From Actinomadura opuntiae (GTDB lineage Bacteria > Actinomycetota > Actinomycetes > Streptosporangiales > Streptosporangiaceae), in contig NZ_JASNWF010000006.1 of assembly GCF_030283205.1 (NCBI RefSeq), positions 429,983 to 493,982 on the forward strand: 64,000 nt of DNA. The letters run 5' to 3'. The translations under genes and the position numbers were made by a program. Position 1 is the stretch's first letter. Each line of letters opens with the position of its first letter. Below the pieces are notes generated by a model. The model did not search any database, was not told the DNA's origin, and worked only from the letters and a program-made list of their open reading frames with translations. Positions 39,517-48,159 of the stretch are shown piece after piece.

Positions 39517-40746
39517 TCAAGCCATCGGGCGTTCCATGGCGGGGGCGTTGGGGTCGGCGCCTTCGACCGGCTGAGGGGCGAAGCCCTTGGCGGTGACGAA
39601 GACGACCAGGATCAGCACGGTCGGGACGATGAACGCCAGGCGCAGGCCGTGGGTGTGGCTGACCGGCGCGATCGCGCCGACGACGGCGGCGCCGAGCACG
39701 AAGCCGACGTAGTTGAAGATGTTCACCCGGGCCACGGCGACGCCGAGGCCGGTCGGGTCGACGCGTCCGGCGGCGGAGAACGACACCGGCGCGATCACGC
39801 TGAGGCCGAGCCCGGCGAGCGCGAACGCCGCGATCGCGACGGCCGCGTTCGGCGCCGCCACCACGCCCGCCATGCCGACGATGCCGACCAGCCCGCCGAT
39901 CCGCACCACCTGGACGGCGCCGGAGCGGCGGACGGCGAGGTCGGCGACCGCGCGGCTGGCCACCATGGTGATCTGGTAGGCGACGTAGCCGAGCGGCGCG
40001 ACCCAGTCGCTCGCCGAAAGCTCGTCGTCCAGGTACTTGGCGCCGTAGCTGGAGATCGCCGAGTCGGCCAGGTAGGCGACGGCCATCGCGGCGCCGACGA
40101 CCAGGATCGGCCGCCACGGGACGCTGCGCCCGGCGGCCTTCAGCTCCTCGGCGGTCGGCCCGTCGCCCTCCTCGTCGCGCCGGTACAGCCGCGGCCCGGT
40201 GGCGAGGGAGCCCGCGATGCCGACGGCGGCGGCGATGCCGAAGCCGGTGAGGAGCGAGAGGTCCAGCTTGTTGCTCGCCGACGCCCACAGGCCGCCGAGG
40301 ATGCCGGCGACGCTCCACACCGCGTAGAAGCCGGTGATCAGGCTCATCCCGTACCGGCGCTCGACCGCGATGGCCTGCGCGTTCATCGAGGCGTCCACGG
40401 CGCCGACGAACAGGCCGAACAGCGCGACGGCCCCGTACAGGGCGATGTCGTTGTCGCCGGTGGCGCCGATCAGCACGATGGTGACGGCGACGGCGGGCTG
40501 CGCGACCCGCAGGACGGGGCCGCTGCCGAACCGCTTGAACAGCGCGCCCGACACGACGCTGCCGACGCCGGCGATCAGCGGCACCATCAGCAGGACCAGG
40601 GAGAGCGTCCCGTCGCTGAGGTGGTGGGTCTTCTGCATCTTCGGGACCTGCGTCACCAGCGAGGCGAAGCACAGTCCCTGGACGGCGAAAGCGGCATAGG
40701 CGGAGATCCGCGCGCGGCGGTCCCGCTCGGTGATGCGCTCGCTCAT
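39517..40746 (-). CDS. MFS transporter (12-TM)
   Basis: 409 residues. Opens AYAAFAVQGLCFASLVTQVPKMQ, with GALFKRFGSGPVLR in the loop 2-3 position, GLFVGAVDASMNAQAIAVERRYG, FYAVWSVAGILGGL and a second half ending GVAVARVNIFNYVGFVLGAAVVGAI. This pattern (with DASMNAQ) matches the sugar/FucP-YbjJ-like branch of MFS rather than classical drug pumps. Substrate unknown. Monocistronic on the minus strand. Confidence 0.88.
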   Translation of the reverse strand: MSERITERDRRARISAYAAFAVQGLCFASLVTQVPKMQKTHHLSDGTLSLVLLMVPLIAGVGSVVSGALFKRFGSGPVLRVAQPAVAVTIVLIGATGDNDIALYGAVALFGLFVGAVDASMNAQAIAVERRYGMSLITGFYAVWSVAGILGGLWASASNKLDLSLLTGFGIAAAVGIAGSLATGPRLYRRDEEGDGPTAEELKAAGRSVPWRPILVVGAAMAVAYLADSAISSYGAKYLDDELSASDWVAPLGYVAYQITMVASRAVADLAVRRSGAVQVVRIGGLVGIVGMAGVVAAPNAAVAIAAFALAGLGLSVIAPVSFSAAGRVDPTGLGVAVARVNIFNYVGFVLGAAVVGAIAPVSHTHGLRLAFIVPTVLILVVFVTAKGFAPQPVEGADPNAPAMERPMA

Positions 40747-40840
40747 GCGGCCCGACCTCTCTGGCGGCGAACGTGAAGAAGATTCGCGTCAGCGTAGAGA
40801 CAGGGGACGCGCCAGGTCAATGACCTGCCGGCCGCCGGGT

Positions 40841-41638
40841 TCAGTCGATCAGCCGCCTGCGCATGCCCCGGACGGCCAGTATCCACATCAGCCCCGCGAA
40901 CAGCACCAGCGCCCCCAGATGCCCGAGGTCGGCGAGCGGCCGCAGCCCGAACACCGCGTCCCGCACCAGCTGCACGCAGTGGTACAGCGGGTTGAGCCGC
41001 GCCGCGTACCGCGCCCAGCCCGGCAGCGCGTCGATCGGGAAGAACGTACCGGCCACCAGGAACAGCGGCGTCACCACGCCGGTGATCACGTAGTCGAACG
41101 AGTTGATCGACGGCACCACCGACGACGTCCACATCCCGAACAGCCCGAACCCGAGCGCCAGGAAGAACACCATGAACGGCACCAGCAGCATCCCGAACGA
41201 CGGGTCCAGCCCGAAGAACAGCGCCACCACGATCGGCGTGCACGAGTACACCGACGACTTCGCCGCGATCCACAGCGCCTCCGCCGTCACCAGCTCGTGC
41301 ACGTCCACCGGCGCCGCCAGGATCGCGTCGTAGGTGTGCTGGAAAGCCCGCCGGATGTAGGAGTTGAACATCCCCGGGAACACCGACGTGAACAGCGCCG
41401 CCGTCCCCACCACGCCGGTGGCCACGAAGTCCAGGTAGCGGTAGTGCCCCACCATCGCGACCATCGACCCGAACCCGTAGCCGAACGCCAGCAGGTAGAA
41501 CGTCGGCTCCACCATCGAGGCGAACGACTGCGTCATCCAGTACCGCTTGTACAGCGCCAGCTCGTGCCGCCAGATCCCCTTCAGCGGCGCGGCCTCGAAC
41601 CGCCGCAGCCGCGGCACGCGTCCCGCCTGGACGGTCAT
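40841..41638 (-). CDS. ABC-2 type export permease (NodJ/DrrB-like)
   Basis: 265 residues from MTVQAGRVPRLRR. Six hydrophobic segments; signature stretches are QSFASMVEPTFYLLAFGYGFGSMV, VGTAALFTSVFPGMFNSYIRR, THE DAILAAPV loop after the third helix and GVVTPLFLVAGTFFPIDALPGWARYAARLNPLYH (region marker). The start overlaps the stop of the ATPase gene in ATGA, so the pair is translationally coupled. Exports a small lipophilic compound or polysaccharide; which one is unknown. Confidence 0.9.
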   Translation of the reverse strand: MTVQAGRVPRLRRFEAAPLKGIWRHELALYKRYWMTQSFASMVEPTFYLLAFGYGFGSMVAMVGHYRYLDFVATGVVGTAALFTSVFPGMFNSYIRRAFQHTYDAILAAPVDVHELVTAEALWIAAKSSVYSCTPIVVALFFGLDPSFGMLLVPFMVFFLALGFGLFGMWTSSVVPSINSFDYVITGVVTPLFLVAGTFFPIDALPGWARYAARLNPLYHCVQLVRDAVFGLRPLADLGHLGALVLFAGLMWILAVRGMRRRLID

Positions 41639-42588
41639 TCCACCCGCTCCCCGGTCAGCACCACGAACACGTCCTCCAGGCTCGACGCCCGCCGCACCCC
41701 GTCCGGGCCCAGCTCGTCCTCCAGCGACGGCGGGATCGTCTCGGCCTTCAGCACCGACACCGACGGGCCCGTCCGGCGGGTCGGGAGGCCCGCGCCCCGC
41801 GCGGCCCGCTCCACCTCGGTCAGCCGGTCCGGCGGCCCGTGGTGCTCCACCACCAGCTCGCCCGCGTACTCGGCGACGAGCTCCGCCGGCGCCCCGCGCG
41901 CGATCACCCTGCCGTGCGACATCAGCGCGCACGCGTCGGCCAGCCGCTCGGCCTCCTCGATGTAGTGCGTCGACATCAGCACCGTCGTCCCGCGCGAGCG
42001 CAGCCCGTCGATCAGCCCCCACAGCTCCGCCCGCACCTGCGGGTCGAGGCCCACCGTCGGCTCGTCCAGCAGCACCAGCGCCGGACGGTGCACCAGCCCC
42101 CGCGCGATCAGCAGCCGCCGCCGCATCCCGCCCGACAGGTCGTCCACCTTCGTGCCCTGCCGCCCGGTCAGGTGCGCGATCGCCAGCGCCTCGTCGACCG
42201 CCCTCGCCCGCTCGCGCCGCGGCACCCGGTACAGGTGCGCGAACACCTCCAGGTTCTCGCGCGCCGTCAGCTCCTCGTCGAGGTTGTCCTGCTGCGGGAC
42301 GACCCCCATCGCCGCCCGCGCCCGCTTGGATTGCGCGGGCACCTCGAACCCCAGCACCCGGATGCTCCCCTCGTCCGGGATCGCCTGCGCGGTCAGCATC
42401 CGCATCGTCGTCGACTTGCCGGCCCCGTTCGGGCCGAGCAGGCCGAGGCAGCTCCCGGCGGGGACGTCCAGGTCCAGCCCGTCGACGGCGGTGAAGGCCC
42501 CGAAGCGCTTGACCACCCCCCGCATGCTGATCGCCGCCGCCCCGGCCTCCCCCTCCCCGGCCACGGGCCGCGCACGTTGCACCGTCAT
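41635..42588 (-). CDS. ABC transporter ATP-binding protein (NodI/DrrA-like)
   Basis: 317 residues. Walker A LGPNGAGKSTTMRML, Q-loop GVVPQQDNLDEELT, signature DDLSGGMRRRLLIARGL, Walker B ALVLLDEPTVGLDP and switch His in STHYIEEAERLADA. The C-terminal ~80 residues form the extension typical of DrrA/NodI. It powers the adjacent ABC-2 permease. The ATG is also MTVQ, repeated at the start of the permease, a coincidence or a trace of the coupling region. Confidence 0.94.
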   Translation of the reverse strand: MTVQRARPVAGEGEAGAAAISMRGVVKRFGAFTAVDGLDLDVPAGSCLGLLGPNGAGKSTTMRMLTAQAIPDEGSIRVLGFEVPAQSKRARAAMGVVPQQDNLDEELTARENLEVFAHLYRVPRRERARAVDEALAIAHLTGRQGTKVDDLSGGMRRRLLIARGLVHRPALVLLDEPTVGLDPQVRAELWGLIDGLRSRGTTVLMSTHYIEEAERLADACALMSHGRVIARGAPAELVAEYAGELVVEHHGPPDRLTEVERAARGAGLPTRRTGPSVSVLKAETIPPSLEDELGPDGVRRASSLEDVFVVLTGERVE

Positions 42589-42672
42589 GCCGTCACCCTA
42601 GGTACCGGGGCCGACAGAACCCCACCGATTTTTCCCCCGGCCGCCCGCCGGGCGCCCGCTACCCTCGTGTAG

Positions 42673-43272
42673 GTGGACATCCCCCGCCGCTCCGGACAGG
42701 CCGCCCGCGTGCGCGACCTGCGCGCCTCCGACGCCGACCGGGACCGCGTCGCGGCGGTGCTCGGCGAGGCCCTCGCGGACGGCCGGCTGACCATGCAGGA
42801 GCACGCCGACCGCACCGCCCGCGTCTTCGCCGCCCGCACCCTCGGCGAGCTCACCGGACTCACCGTCGACCTCAGCCCCGAGGAGGCCCAGCCCATCCTC
42901 GTGGACGACCGGCCGGTCTCGGTCCTCTTCGGCCGCGTCCGCCGCGACGGCCGCTGGGTCGTCCCGGTCAAGCTGCCGCTGCTCGCCCTCTTCGGCACCG
43001 TCGAGCTCGACCTGCGCGAGGCCGTCCTGCAACGCCGCCACATCGTCCTGGACGCGATGGTCCTCGCCGGCCGGGTCCGCCTCCTCGTCCCCGAGGGCGT
43101 CCGCGTCGACGTGACGGGCCGCACCATCCTCAGCATCCGCGAACTGCGCACCCGCCCTGCCGCCGAGGGCCCGACCATCGAGATCGCCGGCACCCTCGTC
43201 CTCGGCTCGGTGAGGGCCAGAGCCCCCAGGCGCACGCTGCGCCAGCGCGTCAAGGGCCGCCTCCGCCGCTGA
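42673..43272 (+). CDS. DUF1707 (SHOCT-like) protein with LiaF-like C-terminus
   Basis: 199 residues, GTG start. N-terminal DUF1707: LRASDADRDRVAAVLGEALADGRLTMQEHADRTARVFAARTLGELTGL covers residues ~14-62. The C-terminal half (SVLFGRVRRDGRWVVP, LLALFGTVELDLREAV, VRLLVPEGVRVDV) resembles the beta-helical domain of cell-wall-stress LiaF proteins. Role unknown, perhaps envelope sensing. A TACCCT hexamer seven bases before the GTG suggests a leaderless transcript. Diverges from the ABC exporter. Confidence 0.85.
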   Translation: MDIPRRSGQAARVRDLRASDADRDRVAAVLGEALADGRLTMQEHADRTARVFAARTLGELTGLTVDLSPEEAQPILVDDRPVSVLFGRVRRDGRWVVPVKLPLLALFGTVELDLREAVLQRRHIVLDAMVLAGRVRLLVPEGVRVDVTGRTILSIRELRTRPAAEGPTIEIAGTLVLGSVRARAPRRTLRQRVKGRLRR

Positions 43273-43309
43273 CCGCGCCGGAGGCGGACCCCGGAAGCGA
43301 TCTACCGAC

Positions 43310-44344
43310 TCACACCGCGCTGTCGAAGTTGATGGCGCTGTAGGCGCGGAGCTTGCTGAGCTGGTGCTCGCTGGAGATGGTGCGGATCGTGCCGCTGCGC
43401 GAGCGCATGACCAGGGAGTGGGTGACCGCGGTGCCCTTGCTGTAGCGGACGCCGTCGACGAGCTCGCCGTCGGTGATGCCGGTCGCGGCGAAGAAGACGT
43501 CGTCGGAGGTGACCAGGTCGTCGGTGGTGAGGACGCGGCCGAGGTCGTGGCCGGCGTCGATCGCCTTCTGCCGCTCGGCGTCGTCCTGCGGCCACAGGCG
43601 GCCCTGGATGACGCCGCCGAGCGCCTTGATCGCGCAGGCCGCGATGATGCCCTCGGGGGTGCCGCCGATGCCGAGCAGCAGGTCGACGCCGGTGCCGGGA
43701 CGGGACGCCATGATCGCGCCGGCGACGTCGCCGTCCAGGATGAACTTGATGCGGGCGCCCGTCTCGCGGACCTCCTTGACGATGCCCTCGTGCCGGGGGC
43801 GGTCGAGGATGCAGACGGTGACATCGTTGGTGGAGGAGCCCTTGGCGCGGGCGATGGCGCGGATGTTGTCGGCGATGGGGCGTTCGATGTCGACGACGTC
43901 GGCGGCCTCGGGACCGGTGACGAGCTTCTCCATGTAGAAGACCGCCGACGGGTCGAACATCGAGCCGCGCGGCGCCACCGACAGCACGGCGATCGCGTTG
44001 CTCATGCCGAGGGCGGTCAGCCGGGTGCCGTCCACCGGGTCGACGGCGACGTCGCACTCGGCGCCGGAGCCGTCGCCGACCTCCTCGCCGTTGTAGAGCA
44101 TCGGGGCGTTGTCCTTCTCGCCCTCGCCGATCACGACCACGCCGCGCATCGACACCGTGTTGATCAGCTGGCGCATCGCGTTGACGGCGGCCCCGTCGGC
44201 GCCGTTCTTGTCCCCGCGGCCGACCCAGCGCGCCGCGGCCATGGCGGCGGCCTCGGTGACCCGGACCAGCTCCATCGCCAGGTTGCGGTCCGGCGCGGAC
44301 GGCTCGGTGGTCAGCGGGGAGGAAACGGTGGTCTCTTCGGACAT
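43310..44344 (-). CDS. glpX: Fructose-1,6-bisphosphatase class II
   Basis: 344 residues from MSEETTVSS. GlpX signatures: [64 protein letters not shown] and [23 protein letters not shown] (metal and substrate sites). It dephosphorylates fructose-1,6-bisphosphate in gluconeogenesis and is the only FBPase in most actinobacteria. Syntenic with Rv1099c, though fumC, its neighbour in mycobacteria, is 10 kb away here. Diverges from a TetR gene. Confidence 0.95.
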   Translation of the reverse strand: MSEETTVSSPLTTEPSAPDRNLAMELVRVTEAAAMAAARWVGRGDKNGADGAAVNAMRQLINTVSMRGVVVIGEGEKDNAPMLYNGEEVGDGSGAECDVAVDPVDGTRLTALGMSNAIAVLSVAPRGSMFDPSAVFYMEKLVTGPEAADVVDIERPIADNIRAIARAKGSSTNDVTVCILDRPRHEGIVKEVRETGARIKFILDGDVAGAIMASRPGTGVDLLLGIGGTPEGIIAACAIKALGGVIQGRLWPQDDAERQKAIDAGHDLGRVLTTDDLVTSDDVFFAATGITDGELVDGVRYSKGTAVTHSLVMRSRSGTIRTISSEHQLSKLRAYSAINFDSAV

Positions 44345-44525
44345 GGCGGGGCGGCCCCTTCGTTCGGTGGTGACTCGGATTCTCCGGGGACCGGACGGCG
44401 GGCCACAAATTGGACCAGACCAGCCCGGCGCCGCCGGGGAGTCCCGGCCCGCGCGCGGGCCGATTTGACCGTCGCGCGGGCAAGGGATCGTTTCCCCGTG
44501 GGAAGAGGGCGTAATCTCTGGGCTC

Positions 44526-45191
44526 ATGAGCAGCGACATCGACGTCTCGTCCGACGGGACGGCCCAGGACGGGGCCGCCGGGGCCGCGCCGGCGCCCGCG
44601 CGGACCTCCGACCGGGGGGCCGCCACGCGCAGCGCCCTGCTGTCGGCCGCCCGGGACGTCTTCTGCGAGGCGGGCTTCGCGCAGGCCGCGGTGACCGACA
44701 TCGTCGCCAAGGCGGGCGCCAGCGTCGGCAGCCTGTACCACCACTTCAACGGCAAGGCCGACCTGTACCTGACGCTGTTCGAGGAGTTCCAGGGCCGCCA
44801 GCAGGAGCGCACCCGCAAGGCGATCAACGCGGTGCGGGACGCGGGCGAGGGCGACCCGATGCGGCAGTTCGTCGCGGGCGCGGGCGCCTACCTGGACGGC
44901 TGCCTGCGGGAGCGGGACGTCGCGCGGCTGTTCATCTCCGGCGACGGCCCGCCCGGGTTCGACCGGGTGATGCGCCAGCGCCTGAACAAGTGGGCGCGCC
45001 GCAACGCCGCGCTCTTCCACACCGCCGACGGGGGCGTGGACGAGGCGCTGGTCGTGGTGCTGACGGGCGCGATGGCGGGCGCGGTGTCGGAGATCTCGCT
45101 GATGGACGACGAGGGCGCCGCCCGCACCCTGGCGAGCAAGATCATGAACATCGTCGGCACGATCAGGAACCCCGGTACCGAGCAGCGCTGA
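44526..45191 (+). CDS. TetR/AcrR family regulator
   Basis: 221 residues. After an Ala-rich leader, the DNA-binding domain spans residues ~30-80 ([20 protein letters not shown], then [19 protein letters not shown]). The C-terminal domain is not assignable to a subfamily. It sits between divergent glpX and the DUF4245 gene 20 bases downstream; regulation of either is possible but unproven. Confidence 0.88.
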   Translation: MSSDIDVSSDGTAQDGAAGAAPAPARTSDRGAATRSALLSAARDVFCEAGFAQAAVTDIVAKAGASVGSLYHHFNGKADLYLTLFEEFQGRQQERTRKAINAVRDAGEGDPMRQFVAGAGAYLDGCLRERDVARLFISGDGPPGFDRVMRQRLNKWARRNAALFHTADGGVDEALVVVLTGAMAGAVSEISLMDDEGAARTLASKIMNIVGTIRNPGTEQR

Positions 45192-45211
45192 CCGTGCGGG
45201 ATCCTGGAGGG

Positions 45212-46045
45212 GTGACCGACAAGAGCCCCGCACCCGCTCCGGAGGCCGCCGACACCGCCTCCGGGCCCGAGCAGCCCGCCGCCGAGCAGCCCATGGGGCA
45301 GCCCGGTGAGCAGCCCGCCGAGCGGCGGCCGTCCGCCGCGCCGGAGCCGCCGCGCGACGGCGCCGCACGCGCCGAGGAGGCCGCCGCGTCGCGCGTGCAG
45401 GACGGCGAGGGCGCCGCGGCGGACGCCGGCGAGCGCGGTGTGGTCAAGGTCAGCCCGGCGGTGTACAAGCGGCTGACCACCGGGCTCGGCGGGTTCACGC
45501 TGGCGATGGGCGCGTGCCTGCTGCTCGTGCTGGCGATCTTCGTGATCACGCCGCGCGACAACAAGGAAGTGCTGCCGACCGTCGACTACTCCTCGCAGCT
45601 GTGGGCGCTGCGCAGCGACGCGCCGTTCACCGTGTACGCGCCGGAGGGGCTGCCGGCGCGCTGGCGTCCGACCAGCTCGCGGCTGCACGGCCTGGACACC
45701 GGCGGCAAGCAGCCGGTCGCGTGGCACCTCGGGTTCGTCACGCCGAAGGGCGAGTACGCGGCGCTGGAGCAGAGCAACGAGAAGGCCGCCGCCTACGTCC
45801 CGCGGATGACCAACAGCAGCAAGCCGATCGGCACGATGCAGGTCGGCGGCGAGTCGTGGGCGAAGTACCACCGCAACGACAAGAAGGCGAACTCGCTGGA
45901 GCGGCCCGGCCCCGGGGGCATGAGCATCGTGGTGACCGGCACCGCGTCCTACGAGGAGCTGGCGGTGCTGGCCGCGTCGCTGAAGCCGCAGCCCAGACAG
46001 GGCGGGGGCCCGGCGCCGTCGGCGCCGGCCACCCCGGGGTCCTGA
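45212..46045 (+). CDS. DUF4245 membrane protein
   Basis: 277 residues from a GTG with GGAGGGG immediately upstream (an in-frame GTG at 45194 is an alternative). The first 80 residues are acidic and Pro/Ala/Glu-rich. One transmembrane helix (LGGFTLAMGACLLLVLAIFVI) precedes an extracytoplasmic DUF4245 domain with TPRDNKEVLPTVDYSSQLW, APEGLPARWRPTSSRL and WHLGFVTPKGEYAALEQSN. Function unknown; the family follows glpX in many actinobacteria, as Rv1100 does. Confidence 0.85.
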   Translation: MTDKSPAPAPEAADTASGPEQPAAEQPMGQPGEQPAERRPSAAPEPPRDGAARAEEAAASRVQDGEGAAADAGERGVVKVSPAVYKRLTTGLGGFTLAMGACLLLVLAIFVITPRDNKEVLPTVDYSSQLWALRSDAPFTVYAPEGLPARWRPTSSRLHGLDTGGKQPVAWHLGFVTPKGEYAALEQSNEKAAAYVPRMTNSSKPIGTMQVGGESWAKYHRNDKKANSLERPGPGGMSIVVTGTASYEELAVLAASLKPQPRQGGGPAPSAPATPGS

Positions 46046-46068
46046 CCGGGCCCGCGGGCTCACCCCCA

Positions 46069-46084
46069 GGTGAGTGTTCCCTTA
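46069..46084. terminator. Hairpin between DUF4245 gene and xseB
   Basis: CTCACC (46069-46074) pairs with GGTGAG (46079-46084) between convergent stops, followed by a pyrimidine-rich TGTTCCCTT. Confidence 0.45.
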
Positions 46085-46087
46085 CGG

Positions 46088-46324
46088 TCAGAACGGGGCC
46101 GGGGCGTCGCCGTCCTCCGGTCCCTGCATGGCGGCGGCGAGCCTCGCGCGCGCGCCCTCCAGCCACTCCTCGCAGACCTCGGCGAGCTTCTCGCCGCGCT
46201 CCCACAGGGCGAGGGACTCCTCCAGCGTCAGCCCGCCGGCCTCCAGCCGCTTGACGACGTCGGCCAGCTCGTCCCGGGCCTGCTCGTACGACGGCTTGCG
46301 CTCGGTCGCGTTCTCTTCTGCCAC
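46088..46324 (-). CDS. xseB: Exodeoxyribonuclease VII small subunit
   Basis: 78 residues, GTG start. [44 protein letters not shown] is the XseB helical core (residues ~12-55). It binds the large subunit, which cuts single-stranded DNA. Ten bases downstream of xseA, same strand, so one operon. Confidence 0.93.
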   Translation of the reverse strand: MAEENATERKPSYEQARDELADVVKRLEAGGLTLEESLALWERGEKLAEVCEEWLEGARARLAAAMQGPEDGDAPAPF

Positions 46325-46334
46325 TCGCCCAACT

Positions 46335-47549
46335 CTAGGGCTCTTCGCGGGCGGAGACGGCGGCGGTGAGGCGGCCGCCGGACAGGCGGAGGTGAATGCG
46401 CTCGCCGTCCCCGACGTCCGACGGCTCGCGCACGACCGACCCGTCCTCGCGCTGGACGATCGCGTAGCCGCGGTCGAGGGTGGCGGCGGGGGAGAGGGCC
46501 AGCAGCCGGGCGCGGGTGTGCGACAGCTCGTCGCCGGCCCGGTCCAGCGCCGCCGACAGGCACCGGCGGGTCCGGTCGCGCAGGGCCAGCACCTGCTCGG
46601 ACTGCCGTTCGATCTCCCGCACGGGGTCGGCGAGCGCGGGCCGCGAGCGGACCGACTTCAGCCAGTGCAGCTCGCGCTCCACCGCGCCCCCCAGGCAGCG
46701 CCGGCCCCGGTCGCGCAGCTGCCGGACGAGCTGGAGCTGCTCGCGCACGTCCGGGACGGCCTTCTTCGCCGCGTCGGTCGGGGTGGAGGCGCGGACGTCG
46801 GCGACGAGGTCGAGGATCGGGCTGTCCTGCTCGTGCCCGATCGCGCTGACGACCGGGGTGCGGGCGGCGGCGACCGCGCGGACCAGCGCCTCGTCGGAGA
46901 ACGGCAGCAGGTCCTCCATGGCGCCGCCGCCGCGCGCGATGACGATGACCTCGATCTCGGGATCGGCGTCGAGCTTGCGCAGCGCCTCCATGACCTCGCC
47001 GACGGCGTAGGAGCCCTGGACGGCGGTGTTCTCCACCCGGAACGCCACGGCGGGCCAGCGGCGCCGCGCGTTCTGCAGGACGTCGTGCTCGGCGTCGGAG
47101 TCGCGGCCGCAGATCAGGCCGACCTTGCCGGGCAGGAACGGCAGCGGCCGCTTGCGCTCGGGACGGAACAGCCCCTCGGACGCGAGGACCTGCTTGAGCC
47201 GCTCCAGCCGGGCCAGCAGCTCGCCGACGCCGACCGGGCGGATCTCCAGGGCGCTGAGCGAGAACGTCCCGCGGTTGATCCAGAAGTCGGGCTTGGCGTG
47301 CACCACGACGCGGGCGCCGTCGGTGACGGCGGGCCCGGCGGCCTCGACCACCCCGCGCGGCCCGACGACCCGGACCGACATGTTCGCGACGGGGTCGCGC
47401 AGCGTCAGGTAGACCGTCCCGCCGCGGGCGTTGAGGTCGGTGATCTGGCCCTCGACCCAGATCCGGCCGAGGCGGCCGATCCAGCCGCCCACCGCCTGCA
47501 GGACGGTCCGCACCGGCACGGGGGACTCGGCCGTGGTCTCCATCGCCAT
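46335..47549 (-). CDS. xseA: Exodeoxyribonuclease VII large subunit
   Basis: 404 residues. OB-fold N-terminus ([24 protein letters not shown]), the catalytic core with [79 protein letters not shown] (range marker ~205-265), then a coiled-coil region and [15 protein letters not shown]. Degrades single-stranded DNA to oligonucleotides. A second ATG two codons into the gene is also possible. It is the last backbone gene before the accessory MarR/P450/conservon block. Confidence 0.95.
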   Translation of the reverse strand: MAMETTAESPVPVRTVLQAVGGWIGRLGRIWVEGQITDLNARGGTVYLTLRDPVANMSVRVVGPRGVVEAAGPAVTDGARVVVHAKPDFWINRGTFSLSALEIRPVGVGELLARLERLKQVLASEGLFRPERKRPLPFLPGKVGLICGRDSDAEHDVLQNARRRWPAVAFRVENTAVQGSYAVGEVMEALRKLDADPEIEVIVIARGGGAMEDLLPFSDEALVRAVAAARTPVVSAIGHEQDSPILDLVADVRASTPTDAAKKAVPDVREQLQLVRQLRDRGRRCLGGAVERELHWLKSVRSRPALADPVREIERQSEQVLALRDRTRRCLSAALDRAGDELSHTRARLLALSPAATLDRGYAIVQREDGSVVREPSDVGDGERIHLRLSGGRLTAAVSAREEP

Positions 47550-47631
47550 GCCCGCACTCTACGGGCGCCGCGATCCCCGCGGCGTGTGACGGAGACGACA
47601 GGCCGGACGGCTTCAGTGCTTAGCCCAACTA

Positions 47632-47648
47632 ACTTAGACTGACTAAGT
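47632..47648. promoter_or_regulatory. Likely MarR operator
   Basis: ACTTAG (47632-47637) and its exact complement CTAAGT (47643-47648) with a five-base spacer form a 17-bp inverted repeat, 19 bases before the MarR start codon; another CTTAG half-site lies at about 47618. The position would block the MarR promoter. Confidence 0.6.
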
Positions 47649-47667
47649 AATTTCGAGGAGAGCAACC

Positions 47668-48093
47668 GTGACCGTTCCCGAGCGCGCGCTGGCCGAGCAG
47701 CTCAACCGCAGCCTGCGGCACATCGTGCTGATGCTGCGCCGCGCCACCGCCGACCAGGCGATCACCAGCCAGCAGCTGTCGGTGCTCGGCTCGCTCGAGC
47801 ACGGGCCGCGCCGGATGACCGAGCTGGCCGCCGAGCACGGCGTCCGGCTGCCGACCATGACCGCGCAGATCAACCGGCTGGAGCGCGACGGCCTGGTGGA
47901 GCGCGGCCGGGACGGCTCGGACGCCCGCGTCGTCACCGCGGCCCTCACCGCGGCGGGACGCGAGCGGCTGGCCGCCGGGCGCGCGCAGCGGATCGGCTTC
48001 CTGGCCGAACGGTTCGCGGCGCTGACGGACGAGGAGCGCGCGGCGGTCGCCGCGGCGCTGCCCGCCCTGGACAAGCTCTTCGCCGCGTCCTGA
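47668..48093 (+). CDS. MarR family transcriptional regulator
   Basis: 141 residues, GTG start after GAGGAG. Winged helix: SLRHIVLMLRRATADQAIT, then SQQLSVLGSLEHGPRRMTELAAEHGVRLPTMTAQINRLERDGLVERGRDGSDARVV spans residues ~30-90 with the Asp-Arg wing (GSDARV). Sits 66 bases upstream of an MFS efflux gene in the same direction, the classical autorepressed MarR-pump operon. Confidence 0.92.
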   Translation: MTVPERALAEQLNRSLRHIVLMLRRATADQAITSQQLSVLGSLEHGPRRMTELAAEHGVRLPTMTAQINRLERDGLVERGRDGSDARVVTAALTAAGRERLAAGRAQRIGFLAERFAALTDEERAAVAAALPALDKLFAAS

Positions 48094-48159
48094 TCCCGGC
48101 GAGGCCGGGCCGGGAGGCGCGGGGCCCCTCGACACGTACGGTCCCCAAGGGAGGTCTCC

